A stretch of 64,000 nt of DNA from Pararge aegeria (taxonomy: Eukaryota; Arthropoda; Insecta; Lepidoptera; Nymphalidae): NCBI RefSeq assembly GCF_905163445.1, contig NC_053197.1:2356001-2420000 (forward strand), given 5' to 3'. Under the pieces are notes generated by a model that did no database searches, was not told the origin of the DNA, and was given only the letters and a program-made list of their open reading frames with translations. Position numbers and translations under genes: made by a program. Positions 20,872-29,793 of the stretch are shown piece after piece (position 1 is the stretch's first letter; the number at the start of each line of letters is the position of its first letter).

Positions 20872-20945
20872 GTTAGATTTTGACTGCAATCCCACCTGAT
20901 GGGAATTGATGATTAAGTCCGAGATGGTATAAGTCTTACCTTTTA
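20872..20945 (-). mobile_element. SINE-C 3' tail fragment
   Basis: Plus-strand ttttgactgcaatcccacct and gatggga are the complement of the SINE-C tail; gtccgagatggtataag matches the complement of the upstream cttatxccatcttagac block. The tRNA-like head is absent. Confidence 0.55.
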
Positions 20946-21049
20946 GGTGTAGTTATATCAAAGCCCGTTTTGGTGACCTTTGAATTTAAGTATGAGGGTT
21001 TGGGTTGGTGACATAGCACTGCACACATAATTATGTAGAACTCTCTGAT

Positions 21050-21151
21050 ATTTTATTGACTTAAAACACACATAACTTGGAAAGGTTAGATATGCGTGCA
21101 AGGAATCGAAAGTGAAATCGAGCTCCTACTCAATGCGATATCAACGCTTCA
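21050..21151 (-). mobile_element. SINE-B 5' fragment
   Basis: Minus-strand SINE-B: cttaaaacacacataacttg, then gcgtgcaaggaatcg and gaaatcgagctcctactcaa. The head is at the right (ttgagtaggagctcgat on the minus strand) with a short deletion across the B box. Confidence 0.65.
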
Positions 21152-21347
21152 TAAAAAAACTGATTTAACTACGGTACAAAGCTGCGTAGAAAAAACGGGG
21201 AAATATTATACAAACAGAGAATATCCTAAGTGACTGTTTGACTTGAATAGTGATACTTTACTTTCGAATACCACTTTTCGACTGGTATGTATCCAATTAA
21301 AACAAAAAAATTGAGTTCGTGATACCTCTGTTTTAATAGTTCCTGAA

Positions 21348-21774
21348 TCCCTACTAATATTATAAATGTCAATGTAAGTTTGTTTGTTACGCTTTTACGC
21401 AAAAACTACTTAACCGATCCTCATGAAACTTTGTATACATATTCTTGGACGTGTTAGAAGTAATAAAGGATACTTTTTATCCCGACATTAAGCTCGGTTC
21501 CTTTGGGAGAGGGGATGAGTGTTTGACGATTTTACACCATAACTCCGACAAATTATAACCGATTAAAATAATTATTTTTGTACTATAGAGGGTATAACAT
21601 GTGTTTAATTTTGCCCAAACTGTGGTTAGACATAGAGGACAGAACTCCTCAGCGAACAGTGGCAAACCCCTCATATAAAGCTTAGCGATACTGAATACTT
21701 TAGATTTACAACTAAATTTAATGCCGCATGAAAAAACAAAATCAAACGCAGACGAAGTCGCGGGCAACAGCTAG
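21348..21774 (+). mobile_element. HLR, complete copy with A|T insertion site
   Basis: It starts TCCCTACTAATATTATAAAT directly after A (21347) and ends ...gcagacgaagtcgcgggcaa, CAGCTAG, directly before T (21775). Internal blocks include acttaaccgatcctcatgaa, actttgtatacatattctt and ggatactttttatcccgac. A 5' TC, a 3' CTRR and insertion between A and T are diagnostic of Helitron rolling-circle transposons. There is no Rep/helicase gene, so it would be non-autonomous. The Helitron assignment is inferred from the ends alone. Confidence 0.65.
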
Positions 21775-21799
21775 TAAAATATAAAACAGTGCTAGTCTA

Positions 21800-22085
21800 G
21801 ATCTTGGAGTTTTGGCCTACCTTCAGACATTGATTCCCGGCACGCACCTCTTATTTTTCGGAGGTAAATGCGATTTTTATTTGAGGAATTTAAAATACCA
21901 CTTACTTTAACGGTTAAGGAAAACATCGTGAGGAAACCTGCATACCCGAAAGTCCTCCGTAAAGTTCTCAAAGGTGTGTGTTGTTTATCAATCCCCAATT
22001 GGCCAGCGTGGTGAACTACGGCTTGAACCTATTCATTCTGAAAGGACACCCGTGCCCCGTAATGAGTTAAAAGGATAATGATGGA
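21800..22085 (+). mobile_element. SINE-B body, head damaged
   Basis: Plus-strand SINE-B: gattcccggcacgcacctct, taccacttactttaacggtt, aaggaaaacatcgtgaggaa, acctgcatacccgaaagtcc, ggccagcgtggtgaactacg and a weak (ATG) tail (aaaggataatgatgg). The tRNA-like head is unrecognisable apart from the B-box remnant. Confidence 0.75.
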
Positions 22086-22469
22086 TAAAATTTTGTGTCT
22101 GAATGAAATCTGGACAAAGAGAAACAATTATTTTTTTATTTTGTCCACAGAAATGCAACTAAAGCATATTACAAAAAGTACCGTTCAAGATATCGTGGCG
22201 TCGGCGTCGCTAGGAAGTTGGCTCTTACATAGAATTCAAGTGACTTGCGATTTTGCATTTGACATTTTATTTGTAGGGGCGTTTAGGTGTCCTGGTGGAA
22301 TATAGGATTTAGAGACGTTCTTACCATTCTCTTATTTTATTTACCGGCTCTTCGTTTGGAATGTTTTCCACCTATGGTTTATGGATCAATGCTGTAGTGA
22401 ATTTCTTCGGTCATCTGAGAAACTCATTTCACAAATATCTGTGCAATCATATTATTAAGCTAAGGCCGT

Positions 22470-22714
22470 TACCGGCCAACTACAGTGTACGGGTCTGCTT
22501 CCACAGTGAGGACGGTTAAGGCCGTAGTCTATCTCGCTGGCCCAGTGCTGCAGTGCCCATATCCTTGGAGTCCATACAACTTTGAGAACATTATGGAGGA
22601 ATTTCAGCCTTGTAGAACTCCTAACGATGTTTTCCTTCACCGTTGAAGCAAGTGATAATTGTATTGCTTAAAACGCACATAAGTTAGGAAAGTTAAAAGT
22701 GCGTGCTGGAATTC
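22470..22714 (-). mobile_element. SINE-B body, left part of an interrupted copy
   Basis: Minus orientation: taaggccgtagtctatctcg, ctggcccagtgctgcagtgc, tgagaacattatggaggaat, cgatgttttccttcaccgtt and gaagcaagtgata. It breaks at gctggaattc, where LINE-B is inserted. The head continues at 23104. Confidence 0.8.
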
Positions 22715-23103
22715 AAATTCAAATTCAAATTCAAAATTTCTTTATTCATGTAGGCCTATCACAGGCACTTATGAAGCGTTCATACATATTTGTTTACATA
22801 ATTGTAAGGGGATGGTGATAACTACGTTCGCCAACTTAAATCTAAAGCTACGAGGGTTCCAAAAGCGCCCTGGTCTAAGAAGAGCCAATAACAAACTTAG
22901 CCGGGTAGTTTTTTTTTGTTATGACCAGAAAATGTTGAAATGATCCAGAAAATTTATATTAAGCTATGAAGCTAGAGCAATTCACACCCAAGCTTTTTTA
23001 TCGTTTAAGTAATCCTTAATATTATAATAGGATTTTTCTGTAAGCTTACGTTTTATTTTAACTTTGAACTTATTGAGAGACATCTCAAAGATTTCATTTG
23101 GTA
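22715..23103 (-). mobile_element. LINE-B 3' end inserted in SINE-B
   Basis: Minus-strand copy. The (TTTGAA)n tail appears as caaattcaaattc at left, followed by the 3' UTR (tttattcatgtaggcctatc, cttatgaagcgttcatac, ggggatggtgataactacg, agcgccctggtctaagaaga). The last 39 reverse-transcriptase codons lie at about 22980-23098, reading PNEIFEMSLNKFKVKIKRKL and ending DDKKAWV or close to it before a TGA. AATTC is duplicated on both sides (22710-22714 and 23104-23108). Confidence 0.85.
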
Positions 23104-23165
23104 AATTCGAACTCTGCCCCCCGAAAGTATAGCCGAAGCAACCACTAGGCTATTACTGCTTCTAT
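23104..23165 (-). mobile_element. SINE-B head, right part of the interrupted copy
   Basis: Complement of gcagtaatagcctagtggtt (A box region) and cagagttcgaattta (B box). It completes the copy at 22470-22714 once LINE-B is removed. Confidence 0.8.
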
Positions 23166-23204
23166 TTATTTAATAATTTCTTCAATCCGTTTCTTCAATT
23201 CTTC

Positions 23205-23400
23205 AGTCCGGTTTCGGAGCGAAACGTGCGTTGGATACATTGCCGAGGATCTGTTTGGTGTGGAGTATAAGGATTGAAGAAATTATAAATTACGCCATAC
23301 AGATTCTCCTGCTGTTCGCGGTGCATAGCAAATCAAGCTTAATTTTCATAATATATGATGGATTTCCGCAAAGTAACGCCTGCTTCTGTCGAATATAAGT
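23205..23400 (+). repeat. R9 repeat
   Basis: Contains ggtttcggagcgaaacgtgc, gttggatacattgccgagg, atctgtttggtgtggagt, gaagaaattataaattacgc and catagcaaatcaagcttaat. A related block is at 31077-31195. The gtttcggagcgaaacgtg part is itself an imperfect palindrome. The class is unknown; I recall similar text in other lepidopteran DNA. Confidence 0.5.
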
Positions 23401-24654
23401 ATATTTATTTACTTATTCTGAATAAAACGTTTTGACCCTGATATTAGTGTTCGCAACTAAGTCAATATAATTTTTCTAAAGTTTAAAAATATATCTGTAG
23501 TGATTTTCTTATTTCTATTTTGTTTTTGTGTGCAATGAAACACTGAGTTAAGATGTACCACCAGAGTTAAGTTGGTCAAACAGTTCAACGGAAGAGAAAT
23601 TGCGCGGTAAGTACGGGGTGAGGAAATACCCTTACTTGCTGATGCATATTACAAAAAGTATTTGCCACGACTTTGATCATCGGAAATACGAACTATCTCT
23701 TCTTTTAACCGTGATTTAACTCTTTAATATTAATCTCATCTTGCATTTACTACACTATGAAAATATTTCAACATAAAAGCGGAAAAGACTGTACTAATTT
23801 TGATGATACTTTTTGAGATAGAAAGTAAACTTTAAACGGAGTATTCTAAGCTCATATTTCAGAACCTTTCACTTCATGAATAACTGTGCGTTAAGATTTC
23901 CTTGTGAACCGTTTAATTTATTATAGTATCCTAAAATAGTATTTCAGCTGTTTAAGCGATCCTCGCTGCATAAGAAAATCCATTTGAATTTTATCTTACA
24001 CTTTATATTCCAGACGAGATAATATAAATAAAACCGGAGCGTAAGTACACAGGAATTTAATTCAATATCCTTTGGAAAGCTGAAATACGTTCGCAGTACA
24101 ATCAAAGAGAAAAAATACATAGACATAAAAATGATATGTTATGCGAACGTGCAAATGACGTTTGAAATAGTAAAATATCGCTCACGAGTAAACCTGTACG
24201 TGATCTTTACTGGAACGACACACTACGGACTTTTTGCTTCAAGCGTTTTGTCTTCTTGCGATTCTTTTTACCAGATAATAAATTAGATACAGTGTAAGAT
24301 AAAAGCTCGGGAACTTAAAAGGGCTATTGCAGTTTTTGTGAGTGCAAGGCAAGAGTGAATAGTATCATATTATTAACATTCCATAAAGTTACATAATTTT
24401 AACTTTGTGAACTTCAGCGCTACGATATGTGGTTGACTGTGGTTCATCAACAGTAAAACTTAAAACAAAAGTAGATTTGTCAATTTTTTGAGGAACGCGT
24501 GGTATCAAATTGTAATTGGTATTCATTTATATCAAATATTTAATATCTAAGTCAACAATTAAAAAATACAACTGAAACCAAAAGTGCATCGAGTTAAATT
24601 GATTGTTAAGTGTTGACTTTTAAACATAGCTTTTTTAAGTGGGTCTGATAAGTG
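23401..24654. other. Unassigned DNA
   Basis: No gene or repeat is recognised. Open frames do not exceed about 60 codons. Confidence 0.5.
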
Positions 24655-24905
24655 GAAGTTCACAGGTACGATCTTGCAAGTGTGGTCTGGTGGGAGGCTT
24701 TTAGATCTTTGCTAGTTACAACCATAATGTTAAAGACGTGCTGCTAAGCGAATTAGCGTTCCGGTACGGTGTCGCGTAGTGGTATGACCTAAAACTGCCA
24801 TACGTCTAACAGATTAGCCCGCTACCATCTTAGACTGCATCATTACTTACAATCGGGCAAGATTGCTGTCAAGGGAGAAATGATAGTGAAATAAAAATAT
24901 TGTAT
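24655..24905 (+). mobile_element. SINE-C, head missing
   Basis: Contains ggtctggtgggaggctttta, acgtgctgctaagcgaatta, gcgttccggtacggtgtcgc, agattagcccgctaccatct, tagactgcatcattacttac and gattgctgtcaagggaga, then a gtgaaataaaa end. This order defines SINE-C. The tRNA-like head has been lost. Confidence 0.75.
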
Positions 24906-24939
24906 GGAGCACTGGCACAAATAAGTGATAGTCTATACA

Positions 24940-25050
24940 CACGGTAAGCTTATGCGAACTATAGGCGCCGCCATTTTGGCCTCGGCTGCACCGACGAGCG
25001 CCTGTCACTTTATCCCTACTCCGCAGCAGACCGTCACTGGACATGCAAAA
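24940..25050. other. GC-rich island, possible old element 5' end or exon
   Basis: About 100 bp with gcgccgccattttggcctcg, gctgcaccgacgagcgcctg and actccgcagcagaccgtcac stand out in an AT-rich region. The minus strand holds aaaatggcggcgcc, which contains a core like that of YY1/Pho sites and an ATG, but the frame closes after 13 codons. Nothing here proves a gene. It could be the 5' region of a retroelement. Confidence 0.25.
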
Positions 25051-25148
25051 CACAGTCGAATAAGTCTGAGACGATTCAATGAAAGTTTCACTTTAAAAAT
25101 TAAAAAGAATCATTACCTCGGCCCACCAAGCAATTGTTTGAGCAAAGA

Positions 25149-25564
25149 TCCCCACTAATATTATAAATGTGAATCGATCATCATGAAACTTTGGAAACTT
25201 ATTCTTAGAGGTAATATAGGATACTTTTTATAACGAAATTAAGCTCAGTTCCTTTGGGAGAGGTGATGAAAAAAATTTTCGATTTTACTCAGGGACTATA
25301 TACAAAATGATAGAAATGTTCTTCGTTAACCTTTAGCATATAAATCAACTAACAATGCGACTTCGATTCGTCCTATAACGATTACTATTTTTTGTAGTGA
25401 TAGGAGAGCTGAGACTGGTCAGACAGTTCTTTTCAGATATTGTTTACGCGAATAGATTTTTTTTTATAACAGAATACACAACTTAAAATTTCAGTAGAAC
25501 TACACCTAAATTTAATGTCCAAAAAACAAAAACTAACGCAGACGAAGTCGCGTGCAACAGCTAG
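25149..25564 (+). mobile_element. HLR, complete copy with A|T insertion site
   Basis: Begins TCCCCACTAATATTATAAAT after A (25148) and ends gcagacgaagtcgcgtgcaa, CAGCTAG before T (25565). At 416 bp it is similar in length to the 21348 copy and shares gatcatcatgaaactttg, ggatactttttataacg and cagttcctttgggagagg. It has no coding capacity. Confidence 0.65.
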
Positions 25565-25904
25565 TATAAAATAAATATGTACCTGACATTCTAAGACACA
25601 AAAGTCTCCAGTGTACACACACACTTAACGTACGTGGTCTCTAGACGTGAGTCTCAAACACAGGAGGTAAAATAAATCAATAGTAATTACGCGAATCGCT
25701 TTATATTCGCGAATAGTAAATAAAGTCCGTGAACGTTATGTATGCCCTTTGATATTGCATCCATTTTGAGTTGTTGCATTCCTCGCTTTGCATTGATCTA
25801 TTAATATTACTTTTTGTATCGGCTTTTTTTCGAAGGGATTATTTGGTATATGATTTCAAAGGATAGCCATTTATAGGATAGCATTACAGAAAGATTTATT
25901 AATA

Positions 25905-26062
25905 TAGAAAATGACACTAACTTATGTAATAATATTAAAAGTTAAAATACTGTCAACTAAACTCTAGGATTTATTGATAAAAAGCAGGCAATTTTCTACA
26001 TTTAGTTAAAATTTAGCCCACCAATCGGCGTTGGATCAGTGTTTTGGGTTTATGATCTGAGA
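25905..26062 (+). repeat. Direct duplication, unit 1
   Basis: Contains aaaatactgtcaactaaact, ttattgataaaaagcaggca and acatttagttaaaatttagc, and recurs at 26209-26365 about 300 bp downstream with high similarity. It runs into a retroelement-like tail (cccaccaatcggcgttggat ... ggcctgtgctcattgcgggg) at 26019-26140. Confidence 0.75.
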
Positions 26063-26140
26063 CCGTTTCTTCTATGGGACATGAGGCCTGTGCTCATTGC
26101 GGGGACGTTAATGACGTGCCAATGATGACGATGATAGTTT
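26063..26140 (+). mobile_element. Retroelement tail of the gcccagcagtggga type
   Basis: Text gagaccgtttcttctatggg, acatgaggcctgtgctcatt and gcggggacgttaatgacgtg ends in an (ATG)-rich stretch. This is a degenerate version of a common lepidopteran tail. It lies at the end of duplication unit 1 only. Confidence 0.45.
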
Positions 26141-26208
26141 CGGATATGATTAAATAATTCTTCAACAGAAATCAGGAAATTAAAGCAATACAGAATCATT
26201 TATTTTGA

Positions 26209-26365
26209 TACAAAACGAAACTAAGTTATGAATAATAATAATAGTTAAAATACTGTCAACTAAATTCTACGACTTATTGATAAAAAGCAGTAATTTTTCT
26301 ACATTTAGTTAAAATTTAGCCCACCTACCCGCATTGGATTAGTGTTTTGGGCTCTGATTTTACAG
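26209..26365 (+). repeat. Direct duplication, unit 2
   Basis: Matches 25905-26062 in order: aaaatactgtcaactaaatt, ttattgataaaaagcagtaa, acatttagttaaaatttagc, gcattggattagtgttttgg. Unit 2 stops before the retroelement tail. Confidence 0.75.
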
Positions 26366-26605
26366 CGCAACAATTTATTATATTGAAGGTTACAATGGTA
26401 ATAATATGATGATTTAACTCCCCGTGTTAATAATAGAGATGATCTGAGATAGGCTTGCCAAAAAACATCTGATGACTTTACCAGATGAAGAACAATAATT
26501 AAGACTTCTTGCCGGATCAACTTCTTGACTTGTGTGTAGTCAAGTTTGCCATGCATAAAATACTGCAGCTATTTATAAGATAACTGTACGAAGTAGCAGC
26601 TCAGC

Positions 26606-26776
26606 TAAAGGAATAAACAATATTATTGTGGTTTTTTATTATAAAAAGCATAACTCAAACGACAGTATTAAAACAGTTGCGTTTGTAGAGTAATTTAGTA
26701 ATGGCTGAATCGATTTTGAATCTACTTTCAAAATAGCGTAACGGATTTTCTCAGAAGTGATTGGGGCTTCATTCCA
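26606..26776 (+). repeat. Second direct duplication, unit 1
   Basis: Contains ttattataaaaagcataact, cagttgcgtttgtagagtaa, gattttgaatctactttcaa and gattttctcagaagtgattg. The same order recurs at 26833-27235, where an HLR-like insertion of about 200 bp splits it. Confidence 0.75.
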
Positions 26777-26832
26777 GGGATAGGATTTAAACGTTTGATA
26801 TGCCAAGCAACAGCTCTCTTCGAACTCGATTA

Positions 26833-27235
26833 AATCTAAACGAATAAACCATATTAGTGTGTATTTTTATTATAAAAAGCATAACTTAAACGCTTGTATA
26901 AAAAAAATGCGTTTGTCCTATAATAATATTATAACACTAGCTGACCCGTGCAACTTTGTCTGCACCAAATCAGTTATTACCGGAAAACACGAATAAAATT
27001 TCATTTTCTATAAATGAATCCTAGCTAGATCGATTTATCACCCCCAAAATCCCCTGTATACTAAATTTCATGAAAATCGTTGGAGCTGATACCGAGATTC
27101 CAATTATATATAAGAATTGCTCGTTTAAAGATATAAGATTATATATATATTTATATATATAGTACGCTGAATTTATTTTGAATCTACTTTCAAAGTATCG
27201 TAGGTGATTTTCTCAGAAGTGATTGGGCTAGATTG
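26833..27235 (+). repeat. Second direct duplication, unit 2, interrupted
   Basis: The left half (ttattataaaaagcataact ... aaaaatgcgtttgtcctata) and right half (ttttgaatctactttcaaag, gattttctcagaagtgattg) flank the Helitron-like insertion 26937-27138 and a TA-rich stretch. Unit 1 shows the uninterrupted state. Confidence 0.75.
26937..27138 (-). mobile_element. Small Helitron-like element (second family)
   Basis: On the minus strand it starts TCTTATATCTTTAAACGAGC after A and ends ...gcacgggtCAGCTAG before T, giving the TC...CTAG and A|T signature in 202 bp. Internal words (cagctccaacgattttcatg, aatttagtatacaggg) differ from the HLR family. It is inserted in one copy of a local duplication, so its ends are supported by comparison with the empty copy at 26606. 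Confidence 0.65.
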
Positions 27236-27417
27236 TCTGAAAGCCTTGTTTTTAAAAATTATAGAGATTAGAGTTTTGAACATTATTTCTTTTTAGCACA
27301 TAAATATCTGTTATGAAGGATTTTCAAATACTATAGAAACGGCAGGTTAATCTTTACAGTAACGAAAATAAATAATAAATTATTATTATGATTAAAGTTG
27401 TGAGAGTAAAATTCAGT

Positions 27418-27570
27418 TCTGTAATAAAAATATTGCTTGAAACCTACCGTGCCGTAAACTACTATATTAAAACTGTACAAACCCCATAGCAACCGCAATT
27501 GACTCTTTCCCAATAAATAACGAATGCGAGCCAACCTTTATACGTTTATGTAGAAGTTGTAGTGACAACA
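27418..27570 (+). repeat. R10 repeat, copy 1
   Basis: Contains aaaaatattgcttgaaacct, gtaaactactatattaaaac, ccaataaataacgaatgcga and gccaacctttatacg. It recurs at 28792 and 29222. Confidence 0.65.
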
Positions 27571-27795
27571 ATTATGTTTGTGATTTAACACCAGTGAGAT
27601 ATTATGACTTCTAGCACTGAGCCTAACCTGTGCCTATTCCAGCCTATTCATCTCTTATTAGTGCTCAAGCTCTCTTTCTCTTACGAAGGAATTTAGAGCT
27701 TAAACCCATCACCCTGCTTCAAGTCATTCTGGATCTATTGGTATCCACTAATCAAGTTTAAAAGCTACCAATATTCTTTTTTTTTTTTTTTTGAA

Positions 27796-28057
27796 ATAAA
27801 TAAATAAATATACTACGACAATACACACATCGCAATCTAGTCCCAAAGTAAGCGTAGCTTGTGTTATGGGTACCAAGATAGCTAATGAATATTTTTATGA
27901 ATATGATACACATAAATACTTATAATATACAGATAAACACCCAGACACTGAAAAACAATTATGTTCATCACACAAACATTTTCCAGTTGTGGGAATCGAA
28001 CCCACGGCCTAGGACTCAGAAAGCAGGGTCGCTGCCCACTGCGCCAGTCGGCCGTCA
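27796..28057 (-). mobile_element. SINE-A, full length
   Basis: Best-preserved SINE-A here. On the minus strand, an A box TGGCGCAGTGGG at 28046-28035 and a B box GGTTCGATTCCC at 28002-27991 are intact and spaced as in a tRNA promoter. The body contains aatgtttgtgtgatgaacat and ctgggtgtttatctgtatat, and it ends with ggactagattgcgatgtgtg and a (TTTA)n tail. tRNA-derived SINEs are transcribed by Pol III and moved by partner LINEs. With both boxes intact, this copy may still be transcribed. Confidence 0.9.
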
Positions 28058-28191
28058 AAAAAGAGATAGACATTGCATTGACTTAGGCAAGTCTACACTG
28101 TAGCACATCGTCGTAGAACAATGACTCTGAGAATCTGAGTTTATCTGTCCAGTAGCTCTACAATTCATTGGTTAAACAATAAATAAATAAT

Positions 28192-28564
28192 CCCTATCCC
28201 TATCCCTATCCCTACTAATGTTATAAATGTGAATGTAAGTTTGTTTGTTACGCTTTCGCGCGAAAACTATTTAACCGATCATCATGTAACATTGTACACG
28301 TATTCTTGGAGGTATAAGAAGTAACAGGACACTTTTTATTAAAAAAATATATATATTTTTTAACTAAGGTAAAAAAATGTTTATTAAACTCTCATGTATT
28401 GAGCTTTGAGTTTTGGTATGCATGTCACCTATGCTATGAAAAAGGACATGTACTTTCTATACCTATCTCTCAAAGAATTACCGTGATAAGACTCAAAACT
28501 GTTAACGAGCGAAACTTAAGATCCAATTCTAAAGTCCACTTAGACGAAGTCGCGGGCAGAATAG
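28192..28564 (+). mobile_element. HLR with expanded 5' end
   Basis: Starts TC after A (28191), but the opening is CCCTAT repeated (28193-28216) before actaatgttataaatgtgaa. It continues with ttaaccgatcatcatgtaac and ends gacgaagtcgcgggcagaatag before T. The terminal CTAG is mutated to atag. Confidence 0.55.
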
Positions 28565-28791
28565 TATTTAATAATTCTTTATGACTGGTCAAATCATCAA
28601 CTTTAAATACTGCTTAGAGTGGAGAACGGATAGATTCAATCGGGTGTCGATGGTCGATAATAAAAAAATCTTATGTATAGTAATTGTGAGACCAGTATAA
28701 ATACGAGGTTTAAATTTTTAGTAAGCTTTACTCATAACTTGATAGTTTGGAACATAAATTTAGTTTTTACAAAAACTAGGTGATTATGCAA

Positions 28792-28965
28792 AAGTCCAGT
28801 AAAAATATTGCTTGAAACACCTACTGCGATGTAAACTACTATATTATGCTTATGCAAAAGCCGTGGTAACCGCAACAGACTTGCCAATAAATAACGAGTG
28901 CGCGCCAACCTTTAATACGTTAATTCAGAAGCAGTTGTAACCGCAAAAAAGAAGCAATTGTAATT
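28792..28965 (+). repeat. R10 repeat, copy 2
   Basis: Contains taaaaatattgcttgaaaca, tgtaaactactatattatgc, ccaataaataacgagtgcgc, gccaacctttaatacgttaa and agttgtaaccgcaaaaaaga. This is the most complete copy of the unit. Confidence 0.65.
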
Positions 28966-29221
28966 CGAAAACCTAATTTTTACTCGTTACTCCGTTTGCA
29001 TGTGGTTTAATTTATAAAAACAAATCGTATTGACTATTTAAAAGAAGTTTACTTTTGTGACTTGAATGTACTTCTGCTGCGGTTCAGCTTTGGTTTGCTA
29101 TTAATTTACGCAACAGAGTTGGATTAACAATTCAATTTTTTGTCTAAAAAGTTTAGTTTATGTGATATAAATGCATTTGTATGTGAAGCGTAGTACCTTT
29201 TATATGATGAACAGGTTACTA

Positions 29222-29310
29222 ATAAATAACTAGATTAAGCCAACATTGGAGCCAATGTTTAATACCTTAATTCCAAAGCAGTTGTGACCGCAAAAAAGAG
29301 CAATTGTTTA
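29222..29310 (+). repeat. R10 repeat, copy 3 (3' part)
   Basis: Contains gtttaataccttaattccaa and agcagttgtgaccgcaaaaa, matching the second half of copy 2. The first half is lost. Confidence 0.55.
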
Positions 29311-29624
29311 TTTAAAAACGCATTCAATGCACGTCCCAACGAGCGACAGTTACTAAAATTTATTGGGCAATATATTTTAGGAGGATGCAAGTCAACTGAG
29401 GATGATAACGGATATGGGTACATATTGATTGGGATTACTTACGCTGCGTTGTTCAATTGAAAGACCAGAGTGTCAAATAGAGGATGGTGTGCTCTTAATC
29501 AAATGCCAACTCAAAAGCTGTCGAGTATCACGAAGAAGAATGTTTATTGGTTTTTTTATTGTTGTTTCTTATGTTACACTATATTTGTTTGAATTAAGAA
29601 CGTCGTAAGCAGAGCCTGGAAATA

Positions 29625-29793
29625 CTGGGTGATTACGTATCCTGCGACAGGCTTGCAACAGGCGTACATCTCACTATCACTGCTGTCAAATGTCACTTTT
29701 GTTGATTTATTGTATGAAAAAGTGAAGCTTGACAGCATTGATCGCAAGGTTTAGGCCGGTCGCAAATCTGTCGCTAGTTACGTTATCACCCTG
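29625..29793. mobile_element. MITE-like element with long imperfect inverted ends
   Basis: The left end ctgggtgattacgtatcctg then cgacaggcttgcaacaggcg pairs with the right end, whose complement reads cagggtgataacgtaactag then cgacagatttgcgaccggcc. An inner pair (gctgtcaaatgtcacttttg against aaaagtgaagcttgacagca) extends the fold. The flanks tggaaata and tcgaatta agree at 6 of 8 positions, hinting at an old 8-bp duplication. It has no coding capacity. The hAT-like assignment is tentative. Confidence 0.6.

Noticed and set aside
22141..22305. Candidate host exon after a pyrimidine-rich tract ending tttgtccacag
   Set aside because: A 3' splice-like motif precedes open frames in two phases, but no matching donor, homologous protein or codon bias could be seen.
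27991..28046. Possible tRNA gene (intact A and B boxes)
   Set aside because: The boxes belong to the head of SINE-A. No complete cloverleaf or acceptor stem can be built, and the same head recurs with SINE bodies elsewhere.
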